Positions 35,059 through 43,751 are shown, numbered from the stretch's first letter. The stretch: DNA of 64,000 bases from Hypericibacter sp050729195 (GCF_050729195.1 NZ_JBOHKS010000262.1:1-64000); one strand, 5' to 3'. The notes: generated from the letters alone by a model not told the origin. Made by a program: numbers and translations.

Positions 35059-36234
35059 ATGTTCAAGAAATGGATGGGAGCGGCCCTCGCGGTGGCGGGC
35101 CTCGCTCTCGCCGGTGCGGCGGCGGCCCAGGCGGCCGAGCCGGTCCGGATCGGATTCTCGATCGCGCAAACCGGATTGTTCGCGGCGGCAGCACCCTCGC
35201 AGCTCAATGCCTATGAGCTGTGGAAGGAACAGGTGAATGCGGCGGGCGGGCTCGATGTCGGCGGCACCAAGCGGCCGATCGAGTTCGTCATGTATGACGA
35301 CCAGTCCAACCCCGACCAGACCGTGCGCATCTATGAGAAGCTGATCACCGAGGACAAGGTCGATCTGCTGCTGGCGCCCTGGGGTACGCCGATGCATTTC
35401 GCCATCGCGGGCGTGCTCGAGAAATACCAGTTCCCGGTCGTCGGCAACTCCGCCGCCTCCGTGCAGCTGCGCGACTTGAAGCCCGGCAATATCTGGTTCC
35501 CGACCTCGGCCATTCCGGATCGGATGGCGGAAGAGCTGGCCAAGATGCTGACGGCGAACGGTGCCAAGACGGCCGCTGTCATCACCAACCAGCTGCCCTT
35601 CTCGCTGGAGATCAAGCAGTTCCTGATCCCGGCGCTGGACAAGGCCGGCATCAAGGTCGCCGTCAATGACGAGTATCCGCCCGATGTGAAGGACATGACG
35701 GCGCTGCTCGGCAAGGTGAAAGCCGCCAATCCCGACGCCGTGCTGGCGCTCTCCTATCCGAACGATTCGATCCTCTATATGAACCAGGCCAAGGAAGTCG
35801 GCATCAAGGCGCCATTCCAGTTCGTGCTGGTGGGGCCCACCATCGACTTCTTCGGCAAGATGTTCGGCAAGGATCTCGACGGCATCGTCACCATCGGCCA
35901 TTGGACTCCGGCCAAGGCCGCCTGGCCGAAGGCGAAGCCCTTCTTCGACGCCTATGTCGCGAAATTCAACGCCAATCCGGACTATCTCGATTCCGCGCTG
36001 GCCTACATGTCCTGTGAAATCCTGCAGCAGGCGGTGGCGACAGCCGGTCTCGACAAGGCCAAGATCCGCGAAGCGATCTCGACCATGACCTTCGACACGA
36101 TCAATGGCCCGGTGAAGTTCGAGGGCGTCCAGAACGTCACCACGCCGACCTCGTTCCTGCAGTTCCAGGACGGCAAGGCGCAGCTGGTATGGCCGCCGGA
36201 AGCGGCGACCGCACCCTACAAGCCGCGCGGCTGA
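35059..36234 (+). CDS. Branched-chain-amino-acid-type (LivK-like) substrate-binding protein
   Basis: A 391-residue periplasmic binding protein of the type 1 fold. A Sec signal peptide covers residues 1-26 (MFKKWMGAALAVAG..., cleavage near AQA-AEP). The mature protein opens VRIGFSIAQTG and has typical DDQSNPDQTVRIYEKLI and VVGNSAAS segments. Members bind amino acids, amides, or aromatic acids. It opens the importer part of the ring-degradation operon, so an aromatic or N-heterocyclic acid is a fair guess. ATG 35059 follows GGGGAGG. A strong terminator follows the stop. Confidence 0.92.
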   Translation: MFKKWMGAALAVAGLALAGAAAAQAAEPVRIGFSIAQTGLFAAAAPSQLNAYELWKEQVNAAGGLDVGGTKRPIEFVMYDDQSNPDQTVRIYEKLITEDKVDLLLAPWGTPMHFAIAGVLEKYQFPVVGNSAASVQLRDLKPGNIWFPTSAIPDRMAEELAKMLTANGAKTAAVITNQLPFSLEIKQFLIPALDKAGIKVAVNDEYPPDVKDMTALLGKVKAANPDAVLALSYPNDSILYMNQAKEVGIKAPFQFVLVGPTIDFFGKMFGKDLDGIVTIGHWTPAKAAWPKAKPFFDAYVAKFNANPDYLDSALAYMSCEILQQAVATAGLDKAKIREAISTMTFDTINGPVKFEGVQNVTTPTSFLQFQDGKAQLVWPPEAATAPYKPRG

Positions 36235-36251
36235 TCGCCTGAGAGTCGAAG

Positions 36252-36297
36252 GGCGCGGGAGGAGCGGGCGACCGCCTCTCCCGCGCCGCTTCTTTTT
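36252..36297 (+). terminator. Hairpin terminator between binding-protein and permease genes
   Basis: GGCGCGGGAG at 36252-36261 begins an imperfect long stem with CCGCCTCTCCCGCGCC at 36273-36288, then GCTTCTTTTTC. It lies between the LivK-like gene and the LivH-like gene and probably reduces read-through into the membrane components. Confidence 0.8.
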
Positions 36298-36327
36298 CAA
36301 CCCTCCACGCCGGCGAGATCTCGAGCC

Positions 36328-37221
36328 TTGGATCTGCTGCTTTCTCCCCAGCTTCTGGCAGCCGCACTGATCGCGGGTGCGCTCTATGCGCTGGTGGCGC
36401 TGGGGCTGAATCTGATCTACGGCACCATGCGGCTGCTGAACGTGGCCCATGGCGAGCTGGTGATGGTCGGAAGCTATGTCGCCTCCTGGTCCTTCAGTCT
36501 CCTGGGACTGGGCCCTTGGCCGGCGCTGATCCTTTCGCCGGTGGCGGCGGGGATCCTGGGTTATGGGCTCTATCGCGGTCTCTTCCGCCGGCTCCTCGCG
36601 AACCCTGCCTTGACCCAGCGCATCGAAGCCAACTCGCTGCTGCTGTTCTTCGGCATCTCGATCATCCTGCAGAACCTGGTGTCGCTGCTCTTCACCGCGA
36701 CGCCGCGGGGCTATCAACCCTTCGGCGGCGCCGTGATCGATCTGGGCGTCGCCTCGGTCACCGGCGGGCGGCTGCTAGTGCTGATCGTCGCCGGCATCGT
36801 GACCGTCGCCGCCATGCTGTTGCTGCACTTCAACACGGTGGGTCTCGCGGTGAAGGCGCTGATCCAGAACCGCGAGGCGGCCAGCCTCGCCGGAATCGAC
36901 ACGGAGAAGCTCGAGCGCTGGAGCTTCATCGCGGGCTTCGCGGTCGCCGGCCTCGCCGGCGCTCTCGTCAGCATGGTGGAGCAGGTGTCGCCTTTCATGG
37001 GCTTCCCTTACATGATCGCGGCCTTCGTCATCATCATTCTGGGCGGACTCGGCAATCTCACCGGCAGCCTGATCGGCGGGCTGATCCTGGGGCTGCTCGA
37101 GACCTATGGCGTGGCTCTGACCTCGCCCAATTACCGCTCCATCCTGGTCTATGGCGTCTTCATCGCCGTGCTGCTGATCCGACCCCAAGGTCTCCTGGGC
37201 CGGGCGCGGATCGTGCGATGA
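36328..37221 (+). CDS. ABC permease, LivH type
   Basis: A 297-residue inner-membrane permease with about eight helices. LNLIYGTMRLLNVAHGELVMVGSY near residues 27-50 is the LivH signature, and the cytoplasmic loop near 175-195 has VKALIQNREAASLAGIDTEKLERWSF, the site that meets the ATPases. The start is TTG 36328; no ATG or GTG in frame gives the expected first helix. The stop overlaps the LivM-like start in an ATGA. Confidence 0.9.
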   Translation: MDLLLSPQLLAAALIAGALYALVALGLNLIYGTMRLLNVAHGELVMVGSYVASWSFSLLGLGPWPALILSPVAAGILGYGLYRGLFRRLLANPALTQRIEANSLLLFFGISIILQNLVSLLFTATPRGYQPFGGAVIDLGVASVTGGRLLVLIVAGIVTVAAMLLLHFNTVGLAVKALIQNREAASLAGIDTEKLERWSFIAGFAVAGLAGALVSMVEQVSPFMGFPYMIAAFVIIILGGLGNLTGSLIGGLILGLLETYGVALTSPNYRSILVYGVFIAVLLIRPQGLLGRARIVR

Positions 37222-38117
37222 AGCCGCTCTCCAACCTGCTGCCGATCATCTTCTTCGCAGCCATGACCGCCCTGCCGTTCCTGGGCGGCGATTATGATCT
37301 GGGCGTCGGCTTCCAGCTGATGATGTGGATCGCGCTCACCCAGAGCTGGGTGCTGCTCTCCGGTTTCACCGGCTATATCTCCCTCGGCCATGCCGTGTTC
37401 TATGGGCTGGGCGGCTATCTCACCGTGCTGACCTGGCACATCGTCCCGCTGCCGCTTGCGATCCCGCTCTCCGGTCTCGTGGCCGCGCTGTTCGCGGGCC
37501 TGATCGGCTATCCGGTCATGCGCGTGCGCGGGCCCTATTTCGTGATCCTGACCTTCGGCCTCGCGGAGCTGGTCAAATACATCGTCATCAATGTCGAGGC
37601 GGCGCTCGGCAAGTTCGGGCGGCTGATGATGGGCGCGCCGGGTCTGTCGACACTCTATTGGGCGATGCTGGCGTTGGCGGTCGCGGCGACGCTGCTGGTG
37701 GTGCTGGTCGGCCGCTCGCGCTTCGGTGCGGGCCTGCGGGCGATCCGCGAGGATGAGCCCGCCGCCGAGACCGTGGGCGTTCCGACCGCGCGCTACAAGC
37801 TCGCGGCTTATGCGCTTTCCGCCGCCATTCCCGGCATGGTGGGCGGGCTGGCGGCGCTGCGGACCAGCTATTTCGAGCCCCAGCAGATCTTCAGCCCGAC
37901 GATTTCCTTTACCGTCGTGACCATGGCGATGATCGGCGGCAGCGATCGCGCGCGCGGACCCATCATGGGCGCCTTGTTCCTGGTGCTGCTGTCGGAGCTG
38001 CTCTGGGCCAATCTGGCCGAGCTCTACATGATCATCCTGGGGCTGCTGCTGATCGGCTTCGTGCTGTTCGCACCCTCGGGCATCGACGGGCTGTTGCGCC
38101 GGAGGTTCGGGCGATGA
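37218..38117 (+). CDS. ABC permease, LivM type
   Basis: A 299-residue permease, about eight to nine helices. WVLLSGFTGYISLGHAVFYGLGGY near residues 44-67 is the LivM signature, followed by RGPYFVILTFGLAELVKYI near 104-122. The cytoplasmic loop RAIREDEPAAETVGVPTARYKL near 173-195 is the ATPase contact. Start ATG 37218 overlaps the LivH-like stop and the stop overlaps the LivG-like ATG, so translation of the importer parts is tightly coupled. Confidence 0.91.
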   Translation: MKPLSNLLPIIFFAAMTALPFLGGDYDLGVGFQLMMWIALTQSWVLLSGFTGYISLGHAVFYGLGGYLTVLTWHIVPLPLAIPLSGLVAALFAGLIGYPVMRVRGPYFVILTFGLAELVKYIVINVEAALGKFGRLMMGAPGLSTLYWAMLALAVAATLLVVLVGRSRFGAGLRAIREDEPAAETVGVPTARYKLAAYALSAAIPGMVGGLAALRTSYFEPQQIFSPTISFTVVTMAMIGGSDRARGPIMGALFLVLLSELLWANLAELYMIILGLLLIGFVLFAPSGIDGLLRRRFGR

Positions 38118-38839
38118 GCCTGCTCGAGCTTCAGGGCGTCGGAAAACGCTTCGGCGGCCTCAAGGCGCTCGACGATGTGAGCTTCTCGATCGAAAGCGGG
38201 GAGATGGTCGGTCTCATGGGCGCCAACGGTGCCGGCAAGACCACGCTCTTCAGTCTCGTCGCCGGCAATGAGCGGCCCAGCGCCGGCGATATCCGGCTCG
38301 ATGGACTGTCTCTCGTCGGCCGCCGCGCCGATCAGGTGGCGGCCAGGGGTGTCGCGCGCACCTTCCAGATCGTGCGGCCCTTCCGCGGCCTGACCGTTCG
38401 CGAGAACGCCCGGATCGGCGCCCTGTTCGGCTCGGCCGAGCGGCGGCCGGACGCGGCGGCGGAATTCGCGCAATCGGTCCTGGCCGATGTCGGCCTGGCG
38501 GATCGTGCCGACGTGCTGGCGGGCAGTCTCACGCTGGCGGGCCAGAAGCGGCTCGAGATCGCCCGCGCGCTCGCGCAGCGTCCGCGTCTGCTGCTGCTGG
38601 ACGAAGTGATGGCGGGCCTGACCCCGACCGAGATCGCCGATGCGATGGCCATGATCCGCCGCATCAAGGAGAAGCATGGGCTGACCGTGCTGGTGATCGA
38701 GCATGTGATGTCGGCCCTGATGGATCTCTGCCAGCGCATCATCGTGCTGCATCACGGGATGAAGATCGCCGAGGGCGCGCCGGCGGCGATCGCGCGCGAT
38801 CCTCGCGTGCTCGATGCCTATCTCGGGGTGGAGGCGTGA
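38114..38839 (+). CDS. ABC ATPase, LivG type
   Basis: A 241-residue ATPase. Walker A GANGAGKTT is at about 36-44, a Q-loop in ARTFQIVRPF near 80, and Walker B LLLLDEVMAGLTPTE near 158-172, typical for LivG. The signature loop reads LTLAGQKRLEIARAL instead of LSxGxQRxLEIARAL, a mild deviation. The H-loop histidine is in VIEHVM. It is coupled by 4-bp overlaps to the genes on both sides and should form a heterodimer with the LivF-like ATPase. Confidence 0.92.
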   Translation: MSLLELQGVGKRFGGLKALDDVSFSIESGEMVGLMGANGAGKTTLFSLVAGNERPSAGDIRLDGLSLVGRRADQVAARGVARTFQIVRPFRGLTVRENARIGALFGSAERRPDAAAEFAQSVLADVGLADRADVLAGSLTLAGQKRLEIARALAQRPRLLLLDEVMAGLTPTEIADAMAMIRRIKEKHGLTVLVIEHVMSALMDLCQRIIVLHHGMKIAEGAPAAIARDPRVLDAYLGVEA

Positions 38840-39579
38840 GCGCCGTGGCCGAGAATCTCGTGGCGCCTGCGCCCTTGCTCGAGGCGCGCGACCTGGTCGC
38901 CGGTTATGGCGCGATCGAGGTGCTGCATGGTGTCTCGCTGTCGGTCCTGCCGGGATCGATCACCGTTCTCCTGGGCAGCAACGGCGCCGGCAAGACCAGC
39001 CTGATGCGCACGCTGGCAGGGCTGATGACGCCGCGGCGCGGTTCGATCCGGTTCGACGGCTCGAGCCTCGACCGTCTCGCCGCCCACGAGCGGGTCGGGC
39101 GGGGGATCGCCCTCGTGCCGGAAGGCCGGATGATCTTCCCGCATCTCACGGTCGAGGAGACGCTGCGGGTCGGCGCCTATGGCGCCTGGGCGCGGCCGCA
39201 TTTTGCCGAAAGCCTGGCACGGGCCTATGCGTTGTTTCCGAAGCTTGCAGAACGCAAACGCCAATCGGCGGGGGCTCTCTCGGGCGGCGAGCAGCAGATG
39301 CTAGCGATCGCCCGCGCGCTCATGGCGCGGCCCCGCCTGATTCTGCTCGATGAGCCGACCTTGGGGCTGGCGCCCAAGATGGCGCGCTTCGTGTTCGATC
39401 TGACCCGGGAGCTCAGGGACGCCGGGTTGACGCTGCTCCTCGCGGAACAGGATGTCCGGATGAGCCTCGCCATTGCCGACCAGGGCTATGTGCTGGAGAA
39501 CGGCCGGGTCGTCATGGCCGGGGCGGCTTCCGAACTCGCCGCCGATCCCCGGATCCGCACCAGCTATCTCGGTCTCTAG
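38836..39579 (+). CDS. ABC ATPase, LivF type
   Basis: A 247-residue ATPase. Walker A GSNGAGKTS lies near 48-56, the LivF-typical GIALVPEGRMIFPHLTVEETL near 92-112, a good signature LSGGEQQMLAIARAL near 148-162, and Walker B LILLDEPTLGLAP near 169-181. The start is GTG 38836 overlapping the LivG-like stop. It is the last gene of the 28969-39579 set; the hairpin at 39621-39645 follows. Confidence 0.93.
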   Translation: MSAVAENLVAPAPLLEARDLVAGYGAIEVLHGVSLSVLPGSITVLLGSNGAGKTSLMRTLAGLMTPRRGSIRFDGSSLDRLAAHERVGRGIALVPEGRMIFPHLTVEETLRVGAYGAWARPHFAESLARAYALFPKLAERKRQSAGALSGGEQQMLAIARALMARPRLILLDEPTLGLAPKMARFVFDLTRELRDAGLTLLLAEQDVRMSLAIADQGYVLENGRVVMAGAASELAADPRIRTSYLGL

Positions 39580-39610
39580 GCCGAAACCAGCCGCCGGGGC
39601 ATCTGCAACA

Positions 39611-39645
39611 CAAAAGAAAACGGCAGACCTCGACGAGGCCTGCCG
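39611..39645 (-). terminator. Bidirectional-type terminator between convergent genes
   Basis: CGGCAG-A-CCT at 39621-39630 pairs with AGG-C-CTGCCG at 39635-39645. Read on the minus strand the stem is followed by TTTTCTTTTG, a good terminator for the small exported protein gene; on the plus strand only CTTCTC follows. Confidence 0.75.
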
Positions 39646-39685
39646 CTTCTCAGCAGACGGAGTCTATCGGTGAAACGAAGCGGTC

Positions 39686-39970
39686 TTAGTGCTCGTTGAC
39701 CGGCAGGCCCAAACTCTTGACAGCGCCCGTAATGGTCGCGATGCCTTCGTCATACTTGCCGTGGGCGCACTCGTCCTGGCCCTGGGCCAGAGACGCGCTG
39801 GCCGCATCCGCACCGGGGTTCCCCTTCATCAGCATGATGTCCCAGTCCAGATCCTGCGCATAAAGAGTGCAGCGGTTGTTCGGCGTCACGTTCGAGATCA
39901 CGGCGGCCATCGCGCCCGTGGAGAGAGCCATGCCGAGAGCGGCGGACGCGATCAGGAATTTTATCTTCAT
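39686..39970 (-). CDS. Small exported protein of unknown function
   Basis: A 94-residue preprotein. A clear Sec signal peptide covers residues 1-22 (MKIKFLIASAALGMALSTGAMA, cleavage after AMA). The mature part of about 72 residues has two cysteines (NNRCTLY and DECAHGKY) that could form a disulfide, plus a KGNPGADAASASLAQGQDE stretch. I recognise no named family. A periplasmic place is expected. AGAGGAG lies 9-15 bases before the ATG at 39970, and a good terminator follows, so this looks like a real, singly transcribed gene. Confidence 0.75.
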   Translation of the reverse strand: MKIKFLIASAALGMALSTGAMAAVISNVTPNNRCTLYAQDLDWDIMLMKGNPGADAASASLAQGQDECAHGKYDEGIATITGAVKSLGLPVNEH

Positions 39971-40587
39971 TTTTGAACTCCTCTTTTTTTCTGGGCGCGG
40001 ATCTCAAGATTGGATCCGTAACAAATCGGCAGGATGATAAGCTCTGCCGGCAGTCCCGTCTCGCCCGAGTCCGAACGATACACTGTTTTTCGTTCCGAGT
40101 CAGAGGCCTCTGCAACGAGGCCGGTATCCAGCTTTATCGTTAACCATTCTGGCCCCCGACCGGAAGGCCGAAAAGACGGGCCCCATAAAAGTCCCGGCCT
40201 CCCAAGGGACAGCCGGCTCGAAGGTTAACGGGCCGAGGCCGTCGACGGTTCCTGGATCGGTGCTCCTCGTTCCTTTCATCCCTCGCGCCCGCCGAGATCA
40301 CGGCGCCTTGTCCTTAGGCGCCAGGGGTGGGCCCGAAGGCTTTAGGATCGGTGACCGAGGAAGCATGTAAATAATTGCTATATCATGATAATTTTCAGCC
40401 TGCTCAATTGCGGGCTGGGCGGCGGCGGCGAGACGCGTCATGCTGGATAGGATCGAGATCCGGGCCGGGATGGCTCAAGCCGTTCGCGGGGGATCTCGGG
40501 GGAGAAATCGGGAAGCCGGGCAGGGGGCAATTCGTTGCGGCCCGGCATTGCCGTTCGCGCAAATCGACAGGGAAATGGAGCCGCAAA
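39971..40587. other. Spacer between small exported protein and amino-acid-type binding protein
   Basis: The 617 bp contain no convincing gene. A/T-rich sequence at about 40366-40398 includes TATCATGATA (perfect 10-base palindrome, 40381-40390) and may be the promoter or operator of the gene at 40588. The reading frame of that gene is open back to 40375 but has no protein-like character there. Confidence 0.5.
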
Positions 40588-41445
40588 ATGGTGGCGTACG
40601 GACGATCGCTTCGAGTGCTTGCTGTCGCCTTGGGCCTGGCTTTCGCCGTTTCGACGGCGGCGGGGGCGGGAACGCTCGATGATCTGAAGAAGAACGGTAC
40701 GATCAGACTGGGCGTCCGCGAAGACACCAAGCCCTTTTCCTATATCGACACCGACGGGACCGCGAAGGGTTACGTCGTCGATCTCTGTCTGGCGGTCGTG
40801 GAGAAGCTCAAGGCCGCCTATAGCCTCCCGGACCTCAAGACGGAATATGTGAAGGTGACGACCGAGACGCGCTTCGACGCCATCAGCCAGGGCAAAGTCG
40901 ATCTGCTTTGCGGCCCCGACACCGTCACGCTGAAGCGCCGCGAGCAGGTAAGCTTCTCGGTCCCGGTCTTCATCACCGGTGCCGCGGTGCTTTATCGCAC
41001 CGACGGTCCGAGCTCGCTCTACGATCTCAAGGACAAGAAGGTCGGCGTCAAATCGGGCACCACGACCGAGACGGTGTTGAACGGCGTCTTGAAGAAGCTG
41101 GATATCGCCGCGCAGGTCGTCACCTACGACAGCTATGAAGCCGGTGCCAAGGCGCTTGGCAACAACGAGATCTCGGTCTTCTTCGGCGATCGCGGCATCC
41201 TCGTGGATCTGTTGAAATCTTCGGGCAATGACCAGCTCAAGCTCGGCGATTTGATGCTGAGTGCCGAGACTTACGCCCTCGGCCTGCGACGTGATGACGA
41301 GGATTTCCGCCTTGCGGTGGACCGTGCCCTCAGTCAGATCTATGTCTCGAAGGACCTGACCCATATTCTGCGCACCAATTTCGGCGATCGCCCCCCGGGA
41401 CCGATCCTCGAATCGCTGTTCCTCGCGAGTGCGCTGCCCGACTAG
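40588..41445 (+). CDS. Amino-acid ABC transporter-type substrate-binding protein (family 3)
   Basis: A 285-residue periplasmic binding protein of the GltI/HisJ type. A signal peptide covers residues 1-29 (GRSLRVLAVALGLAFAVSTAAGA). The mature protein opens with the family pattern LDDLKKNGTIRLGVREDTKPFSY and has GYVVDLCLAV, RFDAISQGKVDLLCGPDTVT and KKVGVKSGTTTE segments. No permease or ATPase gene lies next to it, so it is an orphan binding protein that may serve a distant transporter or a sensor. I choose ATG 40588 because GGAG is seven bases upstream and the signal peptide begins there. Confidence 0.9.
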   Translation: MVAYGRSLRVLAVALGLAFAVSTAAGAGTLDDLKKNGTIRLGVREDTKPFSYIDTDGTAKGYVVDLCLAVVEKLKAAYSLPDLKTEYVKVTTETRFDAISQGKVDLLCGPDTVTLKRREQVSFSVPVFITGAAVLYRTDGPSSLYDLKDKKVGVKSGTTTETVLNGVLKKLDIAAQVVTYDSYEAGAKALGNNEISVFFGDRGILVDLLKSSGNDQLKLGDLMLSAETYALGLRRDDEDFRLAVDRALSQIYVSKDLTHILRTNFGDRPPGPILESLFLASALPD

Positions 41446-41484
41446 CGGTCGGCAGGTTTCACATCACGATGGCATGAGGTTCTG

Positions 41485-42072
41485 ATGACGAAGATTGCGA
41501 ACGCGGAAAGGGCCGGCGCCTCGCGGGTCCTTTCCCGTCGTCTCTTGCTGGGTTCGATGGTGGTGGCGGGAGCGGTGGCCGTCGGCCCCCGCTTCGCCGC
41601 GGCCGATGCGCAGATGGATGCCGACGCGATGGCGGCGCTCAAGAAGCTCTATGCCTCGAACGAAGGCGCCCGCGTGCTGGGCGAGAAAGCGAAGGGCATC
41701 CTGGTCTTCCCGACGATCGCGAAGGGAGGCTTCATGATTGGCGCCGCCTATGGCGAAGGCACCTTGCTGGTCAACGGCAAGGCGGCTGGCTATTACAGCT
41801 CAGCCGCGGCTTCCTATGGCCTCCAGATCGGCATTCAACGGTTCAGCTATGTGCTGTTCCTGATGACCGACAACGCGATTCAGTATCTCAACAAATCCGA
41901 TGGCTGGGAGATCGGTGTCGGTCCGTCGATCGTCGTTGCCGACGAAGGGTTCGCGACGAAAGCGACGACCACGACGCTGCAGGCGGAAATCTATGCCTTC
42001 ATTTTCGGTCAGCAAGGCCTCATGGCCGGTCTTGGGATCGAGGGGACGAAGGTCACGCGCATAAACCGCTGA
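41485..42072 (+). CDS. SYLF-domain (Ysc84-like) lipid-binding protein
   Basis: A 195-residue exported protein. The N terminus has a Tat-like signal with SRRLLLGSMVVAGAVAVG (residues 13-30) and likely cleavage near AAADA. The rest is a SYLF domain: AKGILVFPTIAKGGFMIG near residues 71-88, then GKAAGYYSSAAASYGLQIG near 97-115. Bacterial members are probably periplasmic lipid-binding proteins; eukaryotic ones bind phosphoinositides. It lies between the orphan binding protein and the PPK2 gene, 22 bp before the latter, but no functional link is evident. Confidence 0.85.
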   Translation: MTKIANAERAGASRVLSRRLLLGSMVVAGAVAVGPRFAAADAQMDADAMAALKKLYASNEGARVLGEKAKGILVFPTIAKGGFMIGAAYGEGTLLVNGKAAGYYSSAAASYGLQIGIQRFSYVLFLMTDNAIQYLNKSDGWEIGVGPSIVVADEGFATKATTTTLQAEIYAFIFGQQGLMAGLGIEGTKVTRINR

Positions 42073-42094
42073 ACCAGGCAATCCCGGCAGGGCC

Positions 42095-42997
42095 ATGGAT
42101 ATCAAGAAGATCGTCAAGCTTTCGCAAGGCTATTCGCGGGACTATCGCATCACCAAGGGCAAGAAGTTCCGGTTGAAGGACTTCGACCCCGACGATACGG
42201 GCGATCTGAAGGCGGAGGACAAGCCGAGGGCCAAGGAGGCGCTGCAGATCGGCGTCCAGGCCCTGTCGGAGTTCCAGGAGAAGCTCTATGCGCAGCAGCG
42301 CTGGGGCTTGTTGCTGATCTTCCAGGCGATGGATGCCGCCGGCAAGGATGGCGCGATCAAGCATGTCCTCTCCGGCATCAATCCGCAGGGTTGCTCGGTG
42401 TCGAGCTTCAAGGCGCCCTCGACCGAGGATCTCAACCACGATTTCCTGTGGCGCTGCCAGAAGCGGCTTCCCGAGCGCGGGATGTTCGGCATCTTCAATC
42501 GCTCCTACTACGAAGAGGTGCTGGTGGTCCGGGTCCATCCGGAATTCCTGCACCGCCAGAAGCTGCCGCCCAAACTCGTCACCAAGTCGATCTGGCAGGA
42601 GCGCTACAGGGACATCCGCAACTTCGAGAGCTTCCAGTCGCGCAACGGTTTCGTGATCCGCAAATTCTTTCTCTATGTCTCGAAGGATGAGCAGAAGCGG
42701 CGCTTCATGTCGCGCCTCGACGAACCCTCGAAGAACTGGAAGTTCTCCGCAGCCGATGCGACCGAGCGCGAGCATTGGGATGAATACATGTCGGCCTACC
42801 AGGACATGATTCGGGAGACCGCGACCGAGGAAGCACCCTGGTACGTCGTTCCGGCCGACAACAAATGGTACACCCACGTCATCGTCGCCGCCGCGATCAT
42901 CGATGCGCTGGATTCGCTGGGCCTGGCCTATCCGGAAATCGACGCCGACATGCGCAAGCAGCTGCAGCAGGCGCGCACGGCCCTGGAATCCTCCTAG
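42095..42997 (+). CDS. Polyphosphate kinase 2 family protein
   Basis: A 300-residue PPK2-family polyphosphate:nucleotide phosphotransferase. The N-terminal YRITKGKKFRLKDFDPDDTGD segment (residues 18-38) is typical of the one-domain group. Walker A reads MDAAGKDG near 77-84, and Walker B/lid residues are in FNRSYYEEVL near 135-144. Such enzymes use polyphosphate to phosphorylate AMP/ADP or GDP, or run in reverse. Length is normal. ATG 42095 follows the SYLF stop by 22 bp with a weak ribosome site (GGCAGGG). Class within PPK2 cannot be fixed by eye. Confidence 0.92.
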   Translation: MDIKKIVKLSQGYSRDYRITKGKKFRLKDFDPDDTGDLKAEDKPRAKEALQIGVQALSEFQEKLYAQQRWGLLLIFQAMDAAGKDGAIKHVLSGINPQGCSVSSFKAPSTEDLNHDFLWRCQKRLPERGMFGIFNRSYYEEVLVVRVHPEFLHRQKLPPKLVTKSIWQERYRDIRNFESFQSRNGFVIRKFFLYVSKDEQKRRFMSRLDEPSKNWKFSAADATEREHWDEYMSAYQDMIRETATEEAPWYVVPADNKWYTHVIVAAAIIDALDSLGLAYPEIDADMRKQLQQARTALESS

Positions 42998-43021
42998 ACG
43001 CCGTGCCGCCGCCCGTCCGGC

Positions 43022-43732
43022 TCAGGCCGCGGTGACGGATCCCGAATTGCTCTTGGCGATGTCGGCCAGCTCCGCGATCAGCTGGTCGGCGGTGCGCTGC
43101 CGGCAATAGCCCTTGATCGCGCGCTCGGAGAAATCCTGCCGTTCCTGGCTGTAGGTCGCGCAGCAATCGGTCACCAGCGTCACCAGGTAACCCAGGTCGC
43201 CGCCGACCCGGACCGTGTTCTCGACGCACTGGTCGCTGAGCACGCCGAACACGATGATCTGGTCGAAGCCCATATTGCGCAGCAGGTAGTCGAGGTTGGT
43301 GGTGCCGAACGGACCGGATGCGGTCTTGCGGACGATGATATCGTCCTCTTCCGGCGCCACCTCGTCGATCACCGCTGCGTCCCACGAGCCGCGCGGGTAA
43401 TGCATCTGCGAGGCCTTGTGATCGATGCCGCGGTCGCGACCGTCCTTGGTCAGGCTCTCGATCACGATATAGATGTTCTCGATGCCCATCTTGCGGGTCG
43501 CGGCCTGGAGCCGCCGCTGGTTCGGGATGACCATCTTCTCCAGCCGGTCATAAAAATAGCGATAGCCATTGTTCTCCGGCGTGGGATCCAGCTTCCGGTG
43601 GCGGACCTTCGCCGCGCAATCGGCGTTCTGCATGTCGACGGTCAGGAGCGCGGTGCGGGCCGGAACGACGGCGCGCTCGCGATAGCGAGGACCCATGGCT
43701 TCAGGGCTGTCGGGGCGGATCACATAAGTCAT
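43022..43732 (-). CDS. Isochorismatase-family cysteine hydrolase
   Basis: A 236-residue isochorismatase-fold hydrolase. The catalytic triad of the family appears as Asp in LLTVDMQNADC near residue 34, Lys in IVRKTASGPFG near 136, and Cys in LSDQCVENTVR near 161, after the cis-peptide segment. Relatives include N-carbamoylsarcosine amidase, ureidoacrylate amidase (RutB) and maleamate amidase (NicF). The last would complete a nicotinate-like pathway with the 28969-35035 genes, but this gene lies 8 kb away on the other strand, so that is only a possibility. Two copies of GGACCGAA precede the start. Confidence 0.88.
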   Translation of the reverse strand: MTYVIRPDSPEAMGPRYRERAVVPARTALLTVDMQNADCAAKVRHRKLDPTPENNGYRYFYDRLEKMVIPNQRRLQAATRKMGIENIYIVIESLTKDGRDRGIDHKASQMHYPRGSWDAAVIDEVAPEEDDIIVRKTASGPFGTTNLDYLLRNMGFDQIIVFGVLSDQCVENTVRVGGDLGYLVTLVTDCCATYSQERQDFSERAIKGYCRQRTADQLIAELADIAKSNSGSVTAA

Positions 43733-43735
43733 CGG

Positions 43736-43751
43736 TTCGGTCCTTCGGTCC
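43736..43751 (-). repeat. Tandem 8-bp repeat at the ribosome site
   Basis: TTCGGTCC occurs twice without spacing at 43736-43751. On the minus strand it reads GGACCGAA twice, 4 bases before the start of the cysteine hydrolase, doubling the AGGA-like ribosome motif. It is short and could be chance, but resembles duplications before two other genes in the window. Confidence 0.55.

Noticed and set aside
40381..40390. Palindrome TATCATGATA before the orphan binding protein, as an operator
   Set aside because: Only ten bases and no second copy in the window; kept as a remark on the spacer, not as a site.
43022..43732. Isochorismatase-fold hydrolase as the maleamate amidase (NicF) of the ring-opening island
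   Set aside because: The fold and catalytic residues fit, but the gene is 3.4 kb beyond the end of that island, on the other strand and with unrelated neighbours; many activities share this fold.
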